Shown: positions 5,591 to 5,641 of the stretch, one piece after another
Layout: each line of letters opens with the position of its first letter
Numbering within the stretch: position 1 is the first letter of the stretch
Assembly (NCBI GenBank): GCA_031259485.1
Contig: JAIRLH010000037.1
Coordinates: 1 to 5,641, forward strand
DNA length: 5,641 nt
Reading direction: 5' to 3'
Source of the DNA: Elusimicrobiota bacterium
GTDB taxonomy: Bacteria; Elusimicrobiota; Elusimicrobia; Elusimicrobiales; Elusimicrobiaceae
Translations under genes and position numbers: made by a program
Notes under the pieces: model-generated
Databases searched by the model: none
Told to the model about the DNA's origin: nothing
Seen by the model: only the letters and a program-made list of their open reading frames with translations

Positions 5591-5621
5591 ATTGGCCAAA
5601 GAGCTGAATAAAAAAATAACG
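5537..5621 (+). repeat. Two imperfect tandem copies of a ~43-nt hairpin module
   Basis: Copy 1 (5537-5579) and copy 2 (5580-5621) align as CGGCYGTTTT, then a TATTTTGG/TATTGG tract, then CAAAGAGCT, then an A-rich tract ending in ATAA, with small gaps. Each folds: copy 1 as the terminator stem, copy 2 by TTTTTTATT (5585-5593) with AATAAAAAA (5607-5615). Both present CAAAGAGCT in the loop. Confidence 0.6.
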
Positions 5622-5624
5622 AGG
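5621..5624 (+). promoter_or_regulatory. Ribosome binding site of the gene at the right edge
   Basis: GAGG lies 9 nt before ATG 5634. It is complementary to two upstream leader segments, CTCGTTAT (5455-5462, matching 5616-5623) and ACCTC (5441-5445, matching 5621-5625), so it could be hidden by leader folding. Confidence 0.45.
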
Positions 5625-5633
5625 TACAACAGC

Positions 5634-5641
5634 ATGCAAAA
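5634..5641 (+). CDS. Start of a downstream gene, truncated by the window edge
   Basis: Only ATG CAA AA is visible (Met-Gln-Lys or Met-Gln-Asn), behind GAGG at good spacing and a long leader. The product cannot be recognised. Its identity would be the key to what the leader controls. Confidence 0.4.

Larger units (their letters stand above)
5319..5592 (+). ncRNA. Structured leader RNA or stand-alone RNA of unknown family
   Basis: This stretch has no normal coding gene but starts behind a strong extended -10 and ends in a T-tract hairpin. Local hairpins in order: CCCTGT/ACAGGG (5394-5399 with 5405-5410), a 16-bp stem (5465-5480 with 5491-5506), a perfect 10-bp stem around CTAG (5511-5534), and a 15-bp terminator-like stem (5536-5550 with 5571-5585). 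Long-range pairings also exist. GGCC plus TAAAAA near the 5' side (5363-5374) match 5586-5597. CTTTGACC (5436-5443) matches GGTCAAAG (5558-5565). GAGCTCTT (5412-5419) matches AAGAGCTC (5563-5570). Several of these exclude each other, as in attenuators and riboswitches. It shows none of the consensus elements I know for T-box, TPP, SAM, FMN, cobalamin, lysine or c-di-GMP riboswitches, nor for tmRNA, RNase P RNA or SRP RNA. Its function and boundaries are inferred. Confidence 0.5.

Noticed and set aside
5319..5592. tmRNA, 6S RNA, RNase P RNA or SRP RNA
   Set aside because: No tag-peptide frame or CCA end, no RNase P core GAGGAAAGTCC, and GGTCAGGTC-like bases at 5553-5560 are not followed by the SRP GGAAGGAAGCAG core.
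5319..5633. T-box or other known riboswitch
   Set aside because: No T-box AGGGTGGNACCGCG element and no TPP, SAM, FMN, cobalamin, lysine or c-di-GMP core sequence could be found.
5319..5633. Retron-type msr-msd RNA before a reverse transcriptase gene
   Set aside because: A long hairpin before an ATG is suggestive, but the conserved AGC priming site following an a1 repeat was not found, the end-to-end match (5363-5374 with 5586-5597) is short and A+U-rich, and only eight bases of the downstream gene are visible. The next few hundred bases would decide.

Overview
The window is chromosomal DNA from a bacterium of roughly balanced base composition, dense in genes and rich in GCG/GGC/GCC codons beside AAA/TTT runs. 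It suggests a Gram-negative-type anaerobe with a compact genome. An Elusimicrobiota-like origin is my guess from overall style only; no marker in the window proves it. No mobile element, CRISPR array, tRNA or rRNA is visible.

Left part (1-1747, minus strand): a tight cluster read from right to left. It runs rsmI (16S rRNA C1402 ribose methyltransferase), then tsaC (threonylcarbamoyl-AMP synthase, first step of tRNA t6A37), then the N-terminal 145 codons of a membrane-anchored sensor histidine kinase that leaves the window. rsmI and tsaC are 1 nt apart; tsaC and the kinase are about 20 nt apart. Two RNA-modification genes for decoding accuracy therefore share a transcript with a signalling kinase. 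rsmI has no visible Shine-Dalgarno sequence, and a plausible promoter sits so close to its ATG that the mRNA may be leaderless.

Middle part (1808-5273, plus strand): a 60-nt divergent intergenic gap, then a YfcC/DcuC-family anaerobic carrier, closed by a clear hairpin terminator at 3208-3237. The T-tract of this terminator runs straight into the ATG of a sodium:solute symporter, which overlaps a thiamine pyrophosphokinase gene by 4 nt (ATGA). The symporter-kinase pair looks like an uptake-and-trap module: import a substrate, perhaps thiamine, then phosphorylate thiamine to thiamine diphosphate. The thiamine assignment of the symporter is inference from context.

Right end (5274-5641): 368 nt with no normal-sized gene, but it is clearly not empty. 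It has a perfect extended -10 promoter (TGATATAAT) behind an operator-like inverted repeat. Next come a strong Shine-Dalgarno followed by a five-codon reading frame, a 16-bp hairpin, a perfect 24-bp palindrome, and a long stem with a T-tract that looks like an intrinsic terminator. An imperfect second copy of the terminator module follows. The region ends with a GAGG ribosome site and an ATG 8 nt before the window edge. This is best read as a long structured regulatory leader (attenuator) or a stand-alone structured RNA of about 270 nt. I do not recognise it as a known RNA family, and it is the most interesting part of the window.
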